A stretch of 64,000 nt of DNA, taken from assembly GCF_024346675.1 (NCBI RefSeq), contig NZ_AP024850.1:1984001-2048000 (forward strand), read 5' to 3'. The notes under the pieces were generated by a model. That model was given only the letters and a program-made list of their open reading frames with translations. It made no database searches and was not told where the DNA came from. The first letter of the stretch is position 1, and the number at the start of each line of letters is the position of its first letter. The stretch comes from Photobacterium sanguinicancri (GTDB taxonomy: Bacteria > Pseudomonadota > Gammaproteobacteria > Enterobacterales > Vibrionaceae). Both the position numbers and the translations under genes were made by a program. Positions 36,714 through 45,958 of the stretch are shown one piece after another.

Positions 36714-38180
36714 TTAAAGTACGCCTTCATCAGCCCAATCTTTGAATTTTCGCTCTAGCGTTTTACGGGCAACGCCTAGTTGTCTAGCCGCTGCTGATTT
36801 ATTACCACTATGAGAGTCAACTACCTGTAAAATATGTGCTTTTTCGACATCTTTAAGCGTCCAGTCAGTCGGATAACAAAACTGTTCAACGTCGTTTTCA
36901 TCATGACAGCGGCATGGTCGGTTTGATCCAACTTCTGCATCTGCACCTACAGCCTGCATTTGATTGGGCTGCACCATTCTAGGCAACGGAATCGCATCGC
37001 CTTGTAGTTCGCGCCAATACTCCGCTGGTGGTTTCCCTAGTAAGATACAACGTTCCATCATATTACGGAGTTCACGAATATTACCCGGCCAATCATAGCT
37101 TTGCATGGCTTGGATATCTTCATGTGTCCAATTCATGGCTTGCATACCCAGCTCTTTCGCCAACACTTGTGTAAAATGATGTGCAAGCGTTGGGATGTCA
37201 TCCAACCTATCTCGTAATGCTGGTAGCTCAACGGTCAGTACATTTAGACGATAATATAAATCACGACGAAAACGCCCTTCTTCAACTTCTTGCTTCAAGT
37301 TACGGTTGGTTGCCGCCACAATTCGCACATCAATTTGCACTTCACGTTCTGCCCCTACAGGGCGAATGGCTTTCTGTTCTAATGCGCGTAATAACGACGA
37401 TTGCATTGAAAGTGGCATTTCCCCAATTTCATCGAGGAACAAGGTGCCGTTATTGGCGACGCGGAACAAACCTTCACGACCTTTTTTGGCGCCAGTAAAC
37501 GCACCTGACACATGTCCGAACAATTCACTTTCAAGTAAGTCAGGCGCTATTGCTCCACAGTTAAGCGGTACAAATGGCCCTGTTCGCTTACTCAATTGAT
37601 GAAGCGCTCGTGCCACTAACTCTTTACCTGTTCCAGACTCCCCCTCTACCAATACTGCGGCAAGGGAAGGTGCAACTTGCGCTATTACGTTTTTCATTTT
37701 CTGTGTCGTTTCTGCATCACCAATAATATCGACAGGGTGAATGCGCTCTACATCGCGCTGCAAGGCAAAGTTCTGGCGTTCGACTAATCGGTGCTCGATG
37801 CATCGACTTACAGACTGCATCATTTGTTCAAGATTAAAAGGCTTTAGAATAAAGTCAGATGCGCCCGCCCGAAGGGCTTTAATGGCAGTATCAAGATCAG
37901 CGTAACCTGTCATGAAGATAACATCGCTACGGCGCGTAGAAGGGTCAAACGCTTCATGCCATTCAATACCAGAACGACCTGGTAGATTGATATCAACAAT
38001 CAATAAATCAAAATGGCATCGCTTACGTAATGTTTCTGCTTCTTCTATACTCCCCGCAACGTCAACTTGGGCAAATTTTTTGCTGAGTGCTTTTTTTAAG
38101 ATGGCGCGCATGCCGGGTTCATCATCAACAACTAACACGGAAACGGCAGTCCAAAGTGACGTGGACGGAAAATCTGACAT
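36714..38180 (-). CDS. NtrC-family sigma-54 activator (response regulator)
   Basis: I favour the ATG at 38180 (MSDFPSTSLWTAV), since the receiver begins just after; an in-frame ATG at 38261 would add 27 residues. The product has a receiver domain with the phospho-Asp in LLIVDINLPG (residue 63), an AAA+ domain with Walker A GESGTGKE, the sigma-54 contact loop GAFTGA, and Walker B GTLFLDEIGEM. An insert with several Cys/His residues follows (NRPCRCHDENDVEQFCYP), then a Fis-type helix-turn-helix (KSAAARQLGVARKTLERKFKDW). It is divergent from tupA, and a sigma-54 promoter lies in the shared gap, so the tup-mob operon is its likely target. Confidence 0.92.
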   Translation of the reverse strand: MSDFPSTSLWTAVSVLVVDDEPGMRAILKKALSKKFAQVDVAGSIEEAETLRKRCHFDLLIVDINLPGRSGIEWHEAFDPSTRRSDVIFMTGYADLDTAIKALRAGASDFILKPFNLEQMMQSVSRCIEHRLVERQNFALQRDVERIHPVDIIGDAETTQKMKNVIAQVAPSLAAVLVEGESGTGKELVARALHQLSKRTGPFVPLNCGAIAPDLLESELFGHVSGAFTGAKKGREGLFRVANNGTLFLDEIGEMPLSMQSSLLRALEQKAIRPVGAEREVQIDVRIVAATNRNLKQEVEEGRFRRDLYYRLNVLTVELPALRDRLDDIPTLAHHFTQVLAKELGMQAMNWTHEDIQAMQSYDWPGNIRELRNMMERCILLGKPPAEYWRELQGDAIPLPRMVQPNQMQAVGADAEVGSNRPCRCHDENDVEQFCYPTDWTLKDVEKAHILQVVDSHSGNKSAAARQLGVARKTLERKFKDWADEGVL

Positions 38181-38278
38181 AATTTCTTTATTCGAGTAAT
38201 TTTGGGGTGAGACATTTTGTCTCACCAACTCATGCTTTGTCAAAAAACTTTCTGAAACCATTTCACATTCAACATTTT

Positions 38279-38321
38279 AAATATAATTATCTTGTTTTAA
38301 ATCATTGGTTTAATTATATTT
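38279..38321. promoter_or_regulatory. Inverted repeat, candidate enhancer for the sigma-54 regulator
   Basis: AAATATAATTA (38279-38289) and TAATTATATTT (38311-38321) are perfect inverse copies, centre to centre about 32 bp apart (three helical turns). The right arm ends about 31 bp before the sigma-54 promoter, and a second small palindrome CATTA-GTA-TAATG lies at 38326-38338. NtrC-type activators bind such upstream pairs. Confidence 0.5.
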
Positions 38322-38352
38322 TGCACATTAGTATAATGCGAGATCGTTAAGT

Positions 38353-38368
38353 TGGCATTGCTATTGCT
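38353..38368 (+). promoter_or_regulatory. Sigma-54 (-24/-12) promoter of the tup-mob operon
   Basis: TGGCATTGCTATTGCT fits the sigma-54 consensus TGGCAC-N5-TTGCW: GG and GC are exactly 10 bases apart. The predicted start of transcription would be near 38378, about 70 bp before the tupA ATG. Confidence 0.72.
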
Positions 38369-38446
38369 TATAGTGCGCCATAGGGCGAGGTTATTTAGAT
38401 AGCAACGCTAAGCATTCAATCAATGACATACTTGTCAGGAAGACCT

Positions 38447-39259
38447 ATGAAACTATTACAAACAACACTTGTTATTCTTTCTCTTACCACTGCAGCTGCT
38501 GTTCATGCTGCCGACGAGATGAAGATCCGTCTTGCTACAACAACCAGTACTTACCACTCTGGCTTGCTTGACTATCTTCTTCCTGAATTCAAGAAAGACA
38601 CAGGTTACACCGTTGAAGTATTAGCGGCAGGTACAGGTAAATCACTGCGTATGGGCCAAAACGGTGACGTTGATCTTGTGATGACGCATGCGCCAAAAGC
38701 TGAAGCTAAGTTTGTTGACGAAGGCTACGGTGTGCTTCCACGTAAATTAATGTATAACGATTTTGTTGTTGTTGGTCCAAATAACGATCCAGCAAAAATC
38801 GAAGGCATGAAAGACGTTACCAAAGCTCTGAAAAACATTGTGAGCTACAACGCAACATTTGTTTCTCGTGGTGATGATTCCGGCACGCACAAAAAAGAAC
38901 TAAACTTGTGGAAACAAACACAAATCGAACCAAACTTTGGTGGCTATAAGTCGGTTGGCCAAGGCATGGGTCCAACGCTAAACATGGCTTCTGAGCTACA
39001 AGCGTACACAATGACAGACCGCGGTACTTGGCTGGCTTACCAAAACAAACTTGACCTATCAATTATGGTGCAAGGTGATAAGCGCTTATTCAACCCTTAT
39101 CAAGTAATTCTGGTTAACCCAAGCCGCTACCCAGACATTAACTACCAAGGTGCGAAAACATTCAGTGATTGGCTTGTGAATCCAAAAGCACAAGCAATGA
39201 TCAATGGTTATCAACGTCATGGAGAGCAACTATTCGTTGCTGATGCTATCACTAAATAA
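38447..39259 (+). CDS. tupA: Tungstate-binding periplasmic protein TupA
   Basis: The start at 38447 (MKLLQTTLVILSLTTAAAVHAAD) is chosen because AGGA lies 6 bases upstream and it begins with a proper signal peptide. The 270-residue protein has the TupA signature: RLATTTSTYHSGLLDYLLPEF, then AAGTGKSLRMGQNGDVDLVMTHAPKAE, and NATFVSRGDDSGTHKKELNLW. In the family, TupA binds tungstate with very high affinity and hands it to TupBC. Its stop shares a base with the tupB start. It is the first gene of an operon reading through to molybdenum-cofactor genes. Confidence 0.95.
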   Translation: MKLLQTTLVILSLTTAAAVHAADEMKIRLATTTSTYHSGLLDYLLPEFKKDTGYTVEVLAAGTGKSLRMGQNGDVDLVMTHAPKAEAKFVDEGYGVLPRKLMYNDFVVVGPNNDPAKIEGMKDVTKALKNIVSYNATFVSRGDDSGTHKKELNLWKQTQIEPNFGGYKSVGQGMGPTLNMASELQAYTMTDRGTWLAYQNKLDLSIMVQGDKRLFNPYQVILVNPSRYPDINYQGAKTFSDWLVNPKAQAMINGYQRHGEQLFVADAITK

Positions 39260-39960
39260 TGAATCTTTGGTTAACAACCCAAGAAGCTGTGCAACTGCTC
39301 CTCAGTGGTGATACTGCCCTGTGGAGCATTGTTGGCGTTTCTTTCTCAGTTTCTTTACTGGCAATAGCAACAGTGCTATTGCCATCTTTACTTATTGGCT
39401 TTGCTTTGGCGTATGGGAAATTTCCCGGACGTTGGGTCATTTTGTCTCTCGTTAACACTTTCCAATCGATACCAACCGTTGTTATCGGTTTATTGCTGTA
39501 CATGCTGCTGTCTCGGGCTGGGCCGTTAGGTGACTGGAAGTTATTGTTTACTCAAGAAGCGATGATCTTGGGGCAAATCTTTATTTGTTTTCCCATTTTA
39601 GTCTCAATGATGCATGCCGCCTTTCAAAACAGTGACAAACGCGCATGGGAAACTGCCCTTACACTTGGGGCGAGTCTGCCAAAAGCTTTTTTAAGTTTGA
39701 TGTGGGAAAGTCGCTTCCCACTATTGGCCGCGATAATCGCAGCATTTAGCCGTATAATTACAGAAGTGGGTTGTTCAATGATGGTGGGTGGGAACATTCT
39801 TAATGCGACCCGTAATATCCCAACGGCCATTGCACTAGAGAGTTCAAAAGGCGCATTTGCGCAAGGTGTCGCGCTAGGGATTGTGTTACTCCTATTAGCT
39901 CTAGGGCTAAACTTCTTTTTATCTGTTGCCCGTGGCAAAGCTCACTTGCGCACAAATTAA
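39259..39960 (+). CDS. tupB: Tungstate ABC transporter permease TupB
   Basis: The 233-residue inner-membrane permease has about five membrane helices and the EAA loop (WETALTLGASLPKAF) where it docks with the ATPase. It starts one base into the tupA stop codon (TAATG), so translation is coupled. The tup-type layout (SIVGVSFSVSLLAIATVLLPSL, NTFQSIPTVVIGLLLYML) distinguishes it from ModB by context only. Confidence 0.93.
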   Translation: MNLWLTTQEAVQLLLSGDTALWSIVGVSFSVSLLAIATVLLPSLLIGFALAYGKFPGRWVILSLVNTFQSIPTVVIGLLLYMLLSRAGPLGDWKLLFTQEAMILGQIFICFPILVSMMHAAFQNSDKRAWETALTLGASLPKAFLSLMWESRFPLLAAIIAAFSRIITEVGCSMMVGGNILNATRNIPTAIALESSKGAFAQGVALGIVLLLLALGLNFFLSVARGKAHLRTN

Positions 39961-39975
39961 GTTGAGGAGCTGGTA

Positions 39976-40680
39976 ATGTCTCAAATTTCAATTCAAGCAC
40001 ACGACCTGTCAATGCGTTACAAAGATCGTCTGCTTTTTCACGTCCCTCAACTTAACATTGGCCCTCAAGAAGCCATTTATTTAAGTGGTGATAACGGCGT
40101 GGGTAAAACTACTCTACTAAAGATTTTGTCGGGGCTACAAAAGCCAACCACTGGCCACGTCAATCTACAAAACCAATCTTGGACTTCGCGACTATTTAAA
40201 AGTCAGCGCAGCGGCGGTGTGATTTACATGCATCAAACCCCCTACATGTTTGATGGTAGTGTGTTTGATAACGTATGCTACGGTTTAAAATATCGGTTCA
40301 GTGATCGTCACTCGCAACGCAGTGAAGTCATCAATGCGTTACGCTTAGTCGGGCTTGAAACATTGGCTAATGAACATATTTCTGTATTATCAGGTGGTGA
40401 ACGCCAACGCGTTGCCATGGCACGCGCTTGGGTATTAAAACCTAGCGTATTGCTGATGGATGAGTCCAGCGCCAGCCTTGATGCAGAATCCACTGAGCGC
40501 CAAGTGTTATTAGCTGAAGATTTATTAGAGCGTGGTGCTAGCCTTGTTATTACAAGCCACCAACAAAACGCACTGACTAAGCTCTGCCGTCGACACTGGA
40601 CAATCTCACATAATAAATTAGTCGAACGAGCCGATTTACAACTCGTCAATGAGGACAAAAATCACTATGCCTTTGCCTGA
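39976..40680 (+). CDS. tupC: Tungstate ABC transporter ATP-binding protein TupC
   Basis: The 234-residue ATPase has Walker [13 protein letters not shown], the Q-loop region [12 protein letters not shown], the [15 protein letters not shown] signature, Walker [13 protein letters not shown] and the H-loop TSHQQNAL. It powers uptake through TupB. It overlaps the mobA start by 14 bases, which ties tungstate uptake to cofactor assembly on one message. No C-terminal molybdate-binding (TOBE) domain is present, as expected for TupC. Confidence 0.93.
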   Translation: MSQISIQAHDLSMRYKDRLLFHVPQLNIGPQEAIYLSGDNGVGKTTLLKILSGLQKPTTGHVNLQNQSWTSRLFKSQRSGGVIYMHQTPYMFDGSVFDNVCYGLKYRFSDRHSQRSEVINALRLVGLETLANEHISVLSGGERQRVAMARAWVLKPSVLLMDESSASLDAESTERQVLLAEDLLERGASLVITSHQQNALTKLCRRHWTISHNKLVERADLQLVNEDKNHYAFA

Positions 40681-41260
40681 AAAGACAAGCTGGGTAATTT
40701 TGGCTGGCGGACAAGCCAGCCGTATGGGGGGCAACGATAAAGGATTAGTCTCTCTTAATAACCGCACAATGATAGAGCATGTTATTGACATTCTCGCCGC
40801 ACAAACACAACACATCACCATCAATGCCAACCGTAATCATGATAAATACCAAGCGTTTGGGACAGTATTTGGTGATCAAATAAAAGACTACCCCGGCCCC
40901 TTAGGCGGTATGCATGCCGCTCTGCATACACTCGACAATGAATGGATCGGTTTTGTACCTTGCGATTGCCCGCAACTGCCTTCAGACCTTGTTGAACGTA
41001 TGTCTCAAGCCTGTGATGCCTCTACCGATATTGCTGTCGCTCATGATGGTGAACATATCCAACCTGTCGTTACCCTACTCCATCGTCGCATTCTCCCTAA
41101 GCTGGAAGCCTTTCTGGCCAATGGCGACAGGAAAATCATTTTACTGTACCGCCAATGCAATATGATAACTGTCGATTTTAGCGACCAGCCTAACGCGTTT
41201 GTAAATCTTAATACGCCAGAAGAACTCCAACAATTTGGGAAACAACATGAGTCAAATTAG
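40667..41260 (+). CDS. mobA: Molybdenum cofactor guanylyltransferase MobA
   Basis: The start at 40667 is favoured (GAGGA 11 bases upstream); an ATG at 40649 is in frame. The 197-residue protein has the nucleotidyltransferase signatures [15 protein letters not shown], the [13 protein letters not shown] loop, and the metal-binding PCDCPQLP. It joins GMP to molybdopterin to give the bis-MGD cofactor of DMSO-reductase-family enzymes. It overlaps tupC by 14 and mobB-moeA by 14 bases. Confidence 0.94.
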   Translation: MPLPEKTSWVILAGGQASRMGGNDKGLVSLNNRTMIEHVIDILAAQTQHITINANRNHDKYQAFGTVFGDQIKDYPGPLGGMHAALHTLDNEWIGFVPCDCPQLPSDLVERMSQACDASTDIAVAHDGEHIQPVVTLLHRRILPKLEAFLANGDRKIILLYRQCNMITVDFSDQPNAFVNLNTPEELQQFGKQHESN

Positions 41261-43016
41261 CGCTTCTTTACCTTTACTGGGCTTTGCGGCCTTTAGTGGA
41301 ACAGGCAAAACGACGTTATTAGAAGCTATGCTGCCAAAACTGGTTGAGCGTGGCATTCGTATTGCCGTGATTAAACATGCTCACCATAACTTCGATATCG
41401 ATCAAGAAGGTAAAGACAGCTACCGTTTACGCAAAGCTGGTGCTTCTCAGATGTTGATTTCTTCGCGCTACCGCCGAGCCTTAGTCACTGAAACGCCAGA
41501 AGAAGAAGCTAACCTTCCTCACCTCATTTCCCAATTAGATCAAACCGCACTGGATTTGATTTTGGTTGAAGGATTTAAAAAACTCGACTTCCCAAAAATT
41601 GAATTGCACCGTGAAGAAGTCGGCAAACCTTGGCTACACCCTGACGACAGCAATATTATCGCCGTTGCCGCTAACATCCCTGCAAACACACATCTACCGC
41701 AAATGGACATCAACAATCTCGATCAGATCACTGATTTTGTTGTCAATTTTGCTCAAGGCACGTTAGAAAAACCGAGCCTAGATTGCAGTGATGTAAACAA
41801 TAGCGACATGTTATCGGTTGACGAAGGTCGTGCTAAGATTTTAGATCAAATCGTAACGTTGCCTCGTGAAGTCGCTGTATCGCTTGAAAATGCGCTGGGA
41901 CAGATTGTCGCACAAGATATTTTATCACCAGTAAATGTTCCACAGCACACGAATTCAGCAATGGATGGCTATGCGATTCGAGGATCTGACTGCGAGCTAG
42001 AATCTTTCACTGTTGTCGGTCAAGTGATGGCTGGCCATTGCTATGACAAGCCACTTGAAGCAGGCCAAGCTGTTCGTATTATGACTGGCGCACCCGTGCC
42101 CCAAGGTGCTGACACCGTAATTATGCGTGAACAGGCAGAACAAACAGACGACCTTGTGCGCTTTGATACCACTCAATTTGGCATTAAAAAAGGACAAAAC
42201 GTACGTCAAGCAGGAGAAGACCTCGCATTAGGCCAAGTCGCCATCGCTGCTGGCAGTGTAATTACAGCTCCAGAGGTCGGTATGATTGCCTCTTTGGGCC
42301 TTAATAACGTCACCATCACGCAACCACTAAAAGTTGCTATATTCTCAACAGGCGATGAAGTACAGCAACCCGGTGAGACACAAAAAGAAAACTGTATTTA
42401 CGATTCTAACCGCTTCACCCTGCAAGCAATGCTTTCTAAAATTGGCTGTAAGGTGATTGACTTCGGTATCATTGAAGACAACGAAACATCACTTCAAACC
42501 ACGCTGAATGCGGCGAGCGAACAAGCTGATATGATTTTATCATCTGGTGGTGTTTCTGTAGGCGATGCGGACTACATCAAAACTGTGCTTGATGCTTTAG
42601 GTCAAATAAACTTCTGGCGTATCAACATGCGTCCTGGCCGCCCACTCGCGTTCGGTCAAATTAAAGACACACCATTTTTCGGATTACCGGGTAACCCTGT
42701 CGCTGTCATCGTCGCTTTCTTACAGTTTGTAGAGCCAGCACTACGCAAGATGCAAGGTTGTAATTGGCAACCAACTTGCTACACAGCGATTGCCACAGAA
42801 AAACTGCGTTCACGCCCTGGCCGTACTGAATATACTCGTGGAATTTACCAACTCGATGCCAATGGACGACTCACGGTACAATCAACAGGACAACAAGGCT
42901 CGGGGATTTTACGCTCAATGAGTGAAGCGAATTGTTTGATAGAAATTTTGCCGGAACAGCCAAATGCGGAAGTTGGTGACAAGGTCAGAGTGATCCCATT
43001 AACGGGTCGAATTTAA
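41247..43016 (+). CDS. MobB-MoeA fusion (Moco biosynthesis adaptor and molybdopterin molybdotransferase)
   Basis: The start at 41247 ([20 protein letters not shown]) follows GGGA. The 589-residue protein joins two enzymes. Residues about 1-170 are MobB, with P-loop [25 protein letters not shown] and LVEGFKK. Residues about 190-589 are MoeA, with [32 protein letters not shown] and [11 protein letters not shown] plus domain IV. MoeA inserts molybdate (or tungstate) into adenylated molybdopterin. MobB-MoeA fusions of this kind are known but uncommon; in Escherichia coli the genes are separate. It ends the tup-mob operon. Confidence 0.94.
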   Translation: MSQISASLPLLGFAAFSGTGKTTLLEAMLPKLVERGIRIAVIKHAHHNFDIDQEGKDSYRLRKAGASQMLISSRYRRALVTETPEEEANLPHLISQLDQTALDLILVEGFKKLDFPKIELHREEVGKPWLHPDDSNIIAVAANIPANTHLPQMDINNLDQITDFVVNFAQGTLEKPSLDCSDVNNSDMLSVDEGRAKILDQIVTLPREVAVSLENALGQIVAQDILSPVNVPQHTNSAMDGYAIRGSDCELESFTVVGQVMAGHCYDKPLEAGQAVRIMTGAPVPQGADTVIMREQAEQTDDLVRFDTTQFGIKKGQNVRQAGEDLALGQVAIAAGSVITAPEVGMIASLGLNNVTITQPLKVAIFSTGDEVQQPGETQKENCIYDSNRFTLQAMLSKIGCKVIDFGIIEDNETSLQTTLNAASEQADMILSSGGVSVGDADYIKTVLDALGQINFWRINMRPGRPLAFGQIKDTPFFGLPGNPVAVIVAFLQFVEPALRKMQGCNWQPTCYTAIATEKLRSRPGRTEYTRGIYQLDANGRLTVQSTGQQGSGILRSMSEANCLIEILPEQPNAEVGDKVRVIPLTGRI

Positions 43017-43114
43017 TACTGATGAAAGCGGTAATAGAAAATACCAACTAGGGATGAGACGATCTTTTTAGCCTTAACTGGAATAATGTACCTATTACTC
43101 TGACTAATATTTTT

Positions 43115-43156
43115 GCGCTCAACAAGTAACGATAGCTACTTGTTGAGCGCTTTTTT
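43115..43156 (+). terminator. Terminator of the tup-mob operon
   Basis: GCGCTCAACAAGTA and TACTTGTTGAGCGC form a 14-bp perfect stem with an 8-base loop, followed by TTTTTT. It lies about 100 bp after the moeA end. Confidence 0.93.
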
Positions 43157-43797
43157 ATTTGTAGCTTCCTTGCTACTTTATTTTTCCTTTGGCTTCTACA
43201 CGTCTAGAAGATGGTTATCTGTTATCTGTCTTATTTTATTTGTTAGAACAGAGCATAACCTAGCCAATTCTATTTAAGTGTCTGTTTTCGGTATGGTGAT
43301 ATAATACATAATTATTCCACTCGTTGCACTTAATAAATCTAACTTAACTTTATAAATTAGTTTAAGTTATTTATCCGCTCTATTTGCCATCAAAATCTGC
43401 ATTTGCGGACAAAATACAACCAACACCTATTGTAACCCTGTTGCATTTGTGAAACACGTGCCTCATAGGTACCAATGTGACAATAATTATCAATAGCACT
43501 CAGAACAAAAACGCTCAATATTAATACAACTATTATCTTTCCCTAAATGAAACTAATGTCTCTAATTAGATAACCTAGCTCTATTCAATATAAAAACTAA
43601 TACCAAGCCTAATAATCAGTACTTTGAGACAATAAAGACACACATAATATAGGGATAATTAGCTGTTATGTACAATAAAGTGAATAAGCATATGCATATT
43701 CATTCAAATTAAAGCCTTGTTTTCTAGACAGCCGTTATGGCAGCAAGTGGCTAGACCATTACTGAGAAAAAACTCATGTACAATAGGCGACAGTTAG
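43157..43797. other. Long AT-rich non-coding stretch before the DUF3581 gene
   Basis: About 640 bp with no supported gene. It is AT-rich and includes a near-perfect palindrome around GCATATGC (43682-43701). A promoter for the DUF3581 gene must be here. I found no tRNA, terminator or clear small ORF in it. Confidence 0.45.
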
Positions 43798-44541
43798 ATG
43801 AACGAAGGTATTCATAAGTTAAACATGTTTTTAAATTCGTACTTTTCAGAGCAAAATGGTGAGTTTTCTTTCTCACGCCAACAAGCAAGTCACTTCGCTA
43901 AACGTGTAGCCGGTGATTTCAACCCAATTCATGATGAAGATAATAAGCGCTTTTGTGTGCCTGGTGATCTTCTCTTCTCTGTGGTACTTGCTAAAGCAGG
44001 ACTTAGCCAAAAAATGCGTTTTGAGTTTGCGGGCATGATTAATGACGGCATTGCGCTAAACATTGATTCAAAATCTGATGCTGACCAATCGATGGTTGAT
44101 AACAACGGAAAAGAATACCTTCACATTACACGCGGCGGTGATACAACACACAGCCAAGCGTTGATTGAGCAAGTGACAAAAAGCTATGTTCAGTTCTCTG
44201 GTATGAACTTCCCGCACATCATGGTTCCTTTAATGGAATCAAAGCAAATAATGATTAACCCAGCACGTCCGTTAGTGATCTATGAAAGCATGGAACTCGA
44301 CTTTACTCGCTTAGATCTAACCTGCCCTACCGTCGAATTGACTGAATCTGAAATTGATGTCGAAGGAAAACGTGGTAGCGTTACTTTAAACTTCTGTTTC
44401 AAAGAAAATGGTGAAGTGGTTGGTACGGGTCGTAAACGCATGGTAATGAGTGGCTTGAAGCCTTATTGCCAAGATGACATCGATGATCTTGTTAATCGCT
44501 TTAATGGCCGTAAAGATCATTTCAATGCCATTGCAGCTTAA
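43798..44541 (+). CDS. DUF3581 family protein
   Basis: The 247-residue protein matches the DUF3581 family: QASHFAKRVAGDFNPIHDEDNKRFCVPGDLLFSVVLAKAGLSQKMRFEFAGMI, with the FNPIHD.D motif seen in hot-dog-fold hydratases and thioesterases, and a second half with GEVVGTGRKRMVMSGLKPYC. A MaoC-like hot-dog fold is the likely structure; the substrate is unknown. AGGCGA lies 8 bases before the ATG. It is a single-gene unit closed by a terminator shared with the convergent kinase gene. Confidence 0.85.
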   Translation: MNEGIHKLNMFLNSYFSEQNGEFSFSRQQASHFAKRVAGDFNPIHDEDNKRFCVPGDLLFSVVLAKAGLSQKMRFEFAGMINDGIALNIDSKSDADQSMVDNNGKEYLHITRGGDTTHSQALIEQVTKSYVQFSGMNFPHIMVPLMESKQIMINPARPLVIYESMELDFTRLDLTCPTVELTESEIDVEGKRGSVTLNFCFKENGEVVGTGRKRMVMSGLKPYCQDDIDDLVNRFNGRKDHFNAIAA

Positions 44542-44587
44542 CTATTTGAATCTCTGATCATTCAACAGATACCCAAATTAATGATAG

Positions 44588-44623
44588 AAAGCCTGATCGT
44601 TAGTGATAACCATCAGGCTTTTT
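44588..44623. terminator. Terminator between DUF3581 and the sensor kinase
   Basis: AAAGCCTGAT and ATCAGGCTTTTT pair over an inner GTTA/TAAC stem; U/A runs on both sides fit the convergent neighbours. Confidence 0.88.
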
Positions 44624-44644
44624 GGTCTAATTCGCTGTAAAACC

Positions 44645-45958
44645 TTAGCTAAAGTAAAGTCTAGCTCTTAAACCTGGGGTATTATCTCGGAATATAACCT
44701 CTCCGCCATGTCGCTTCATTACGGCATCAACCAAGCTTAATCCAAGCCCATAGCCTGCTTGTGTTCGGCTTTTGTCACCTCTATACATAGGTTCACAAAC
44801 GCGTGACTTATCCAAATCAGAAATACCTTCACCATTATCAATCACCACCACTCCAAATGGGTCGGTAACAACGGTTATTATTCCCTTTTCAGGCGTGTAT
44901 TTAATGGCGTTTTCAATCAAATTAATTGTGGCACGAAACAGTAAATTTGGCTCACCATCAAGCTGATAAGGCGTATCTTGGCGAATAGTGAGTTGTTGTA
45001 GTTTTTCTTCGGCTAACGGTCGTAGAAAATCAACGGCGTCTTGTGCAACTGCGGCTAAATCAACAGGCTGCTTGCTGACAAGTTGCTTACCGCTATTGAG
45101 ATTAGCAATTTCTAACATGCCATTAAACATCCCCAGTAATAGCTCAAGATCATCGTGACAAGCTTCTAACTCTTTTTTTATCTGAGGGTTATTGGCATCA
45201 TCTAACAAACTTTCTATTCGTAATTTCATTCGTGACATAGGTGTACGTAGATCATGGGCAATGCCAACAGTCAGCGCCTTTAGAGAGCTTTCCTTTTTCT
45301 CTATTTGTTCAATCATAAAATTGAGATGGATAGATAACAGATCAAACTCATCATCATTTCGACTAACAGCCAACTTGACACTTTTCTCTCCACATAACAC
45401 ACGGTTCATGGCGAAGTTTACTCGCTGTAATTTTTGAATAATATTAACTGCGAACCATACTGCGCCAGCAATCATCACAATAACAGGCAGTGCGACGCCC
45501 GATATCATCATTGGCGCCAGATCATCACGATACTGTTGTAGCAAGTCTTGGTTTATTTCAATGCGTAAAACAGTATGATCATCTAACAATAAGCTACTAC
45601 CTGATTTCAGTTCAGAAAGCTCAAAATATGGTTGATTCCCAGTTAGTGCCGCAGGGTAACTCAAACTAACCGTTTGGGTGCTAACAGGTTGAATATGGTA
45701 GGTGAATGGACTAGATATACTTTGCTTTTCAGCAATAAGCGTACGGGTGGCGTCAATCTTACCCTGTGTCGCTAACGCAGCAAAAACCTCAGTCTCTTGT
45801 GATAGTTCACGATCAAGTTGTTTACGGTGAAAGGCGTCTGAACTTAAGTAAACTTGATGAACAAATACTGTGTAAATCACACCAATGCACGCTAAAAAAT
45901 ACAGTAATAGTTTGAATGTTGAGGAACGAGACAGTAGCTCACGGTTGTCGAAGAACAT
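44645..45958 (-). CDS. Sensor histidine kinase of an OmpR-type two-component system
   Basis: The 437-residue kinase has membrane helices at about 17-36 and 153-173 enclosing a periplasmic domain of about 115 residues. A HAMP-like linker precedes the HisKA site at His235 (VGIAHDLRTPMSRM). The ATPase domain has NLIENAIKYTPEKG, VIDNGEGI and GYGLGLSLVDAVMKRHGG. It overlaps the regulator gene by 20 bases. The HDLRTP form of the H-box is typical of CusS/QseC-like kinases. The signal is unknown. Confidence 0.9.
   Translation of the reverse strand: MFFDNRELLSRSSTFKLLLYFLACIGVIYTVFVHQVYLSSDAFHRKQLDRELSQETEVFAALATQGKIDATRTLIAEKQSISSPFTYHIQPVSTQTVSLSYPAALTGNQPYFELSELKSGSSLLLDDHTVLRIEINQDLLQQYRDDLAPMMISGVALPVIVMIAGAVWFAVNIIQKLQRVNFAMNRVLCGEKSVKLAVSRNDDEFDLLSIHLNFMIEQIEKKESSLKALTVGIAHDLRTPMSRMKLRIESLLDDANNPQIKKELEACHDDLELLLGMFNGMLEIANLNSGKQLVSKQPVDLAAVAQDAVDFLRPLAEEKLQQLTIRQDTPYQLDGEPNLLFRATINLIENAIKYTPEKGIITVVTDPFGVVVIDNGEGISDLDKSRVCEPMYRGDKSRTQAGYGLGLSLVDAVMKRHGGEVIFRDNTPGLRARLYFS

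Noticed and set aside
41235..41247. Alternative TTG start of MobB-MoeA
   Set aside because: The ATG at 41247 has GGGA 6 bases before it and fits MobB; the TTG has no such site.
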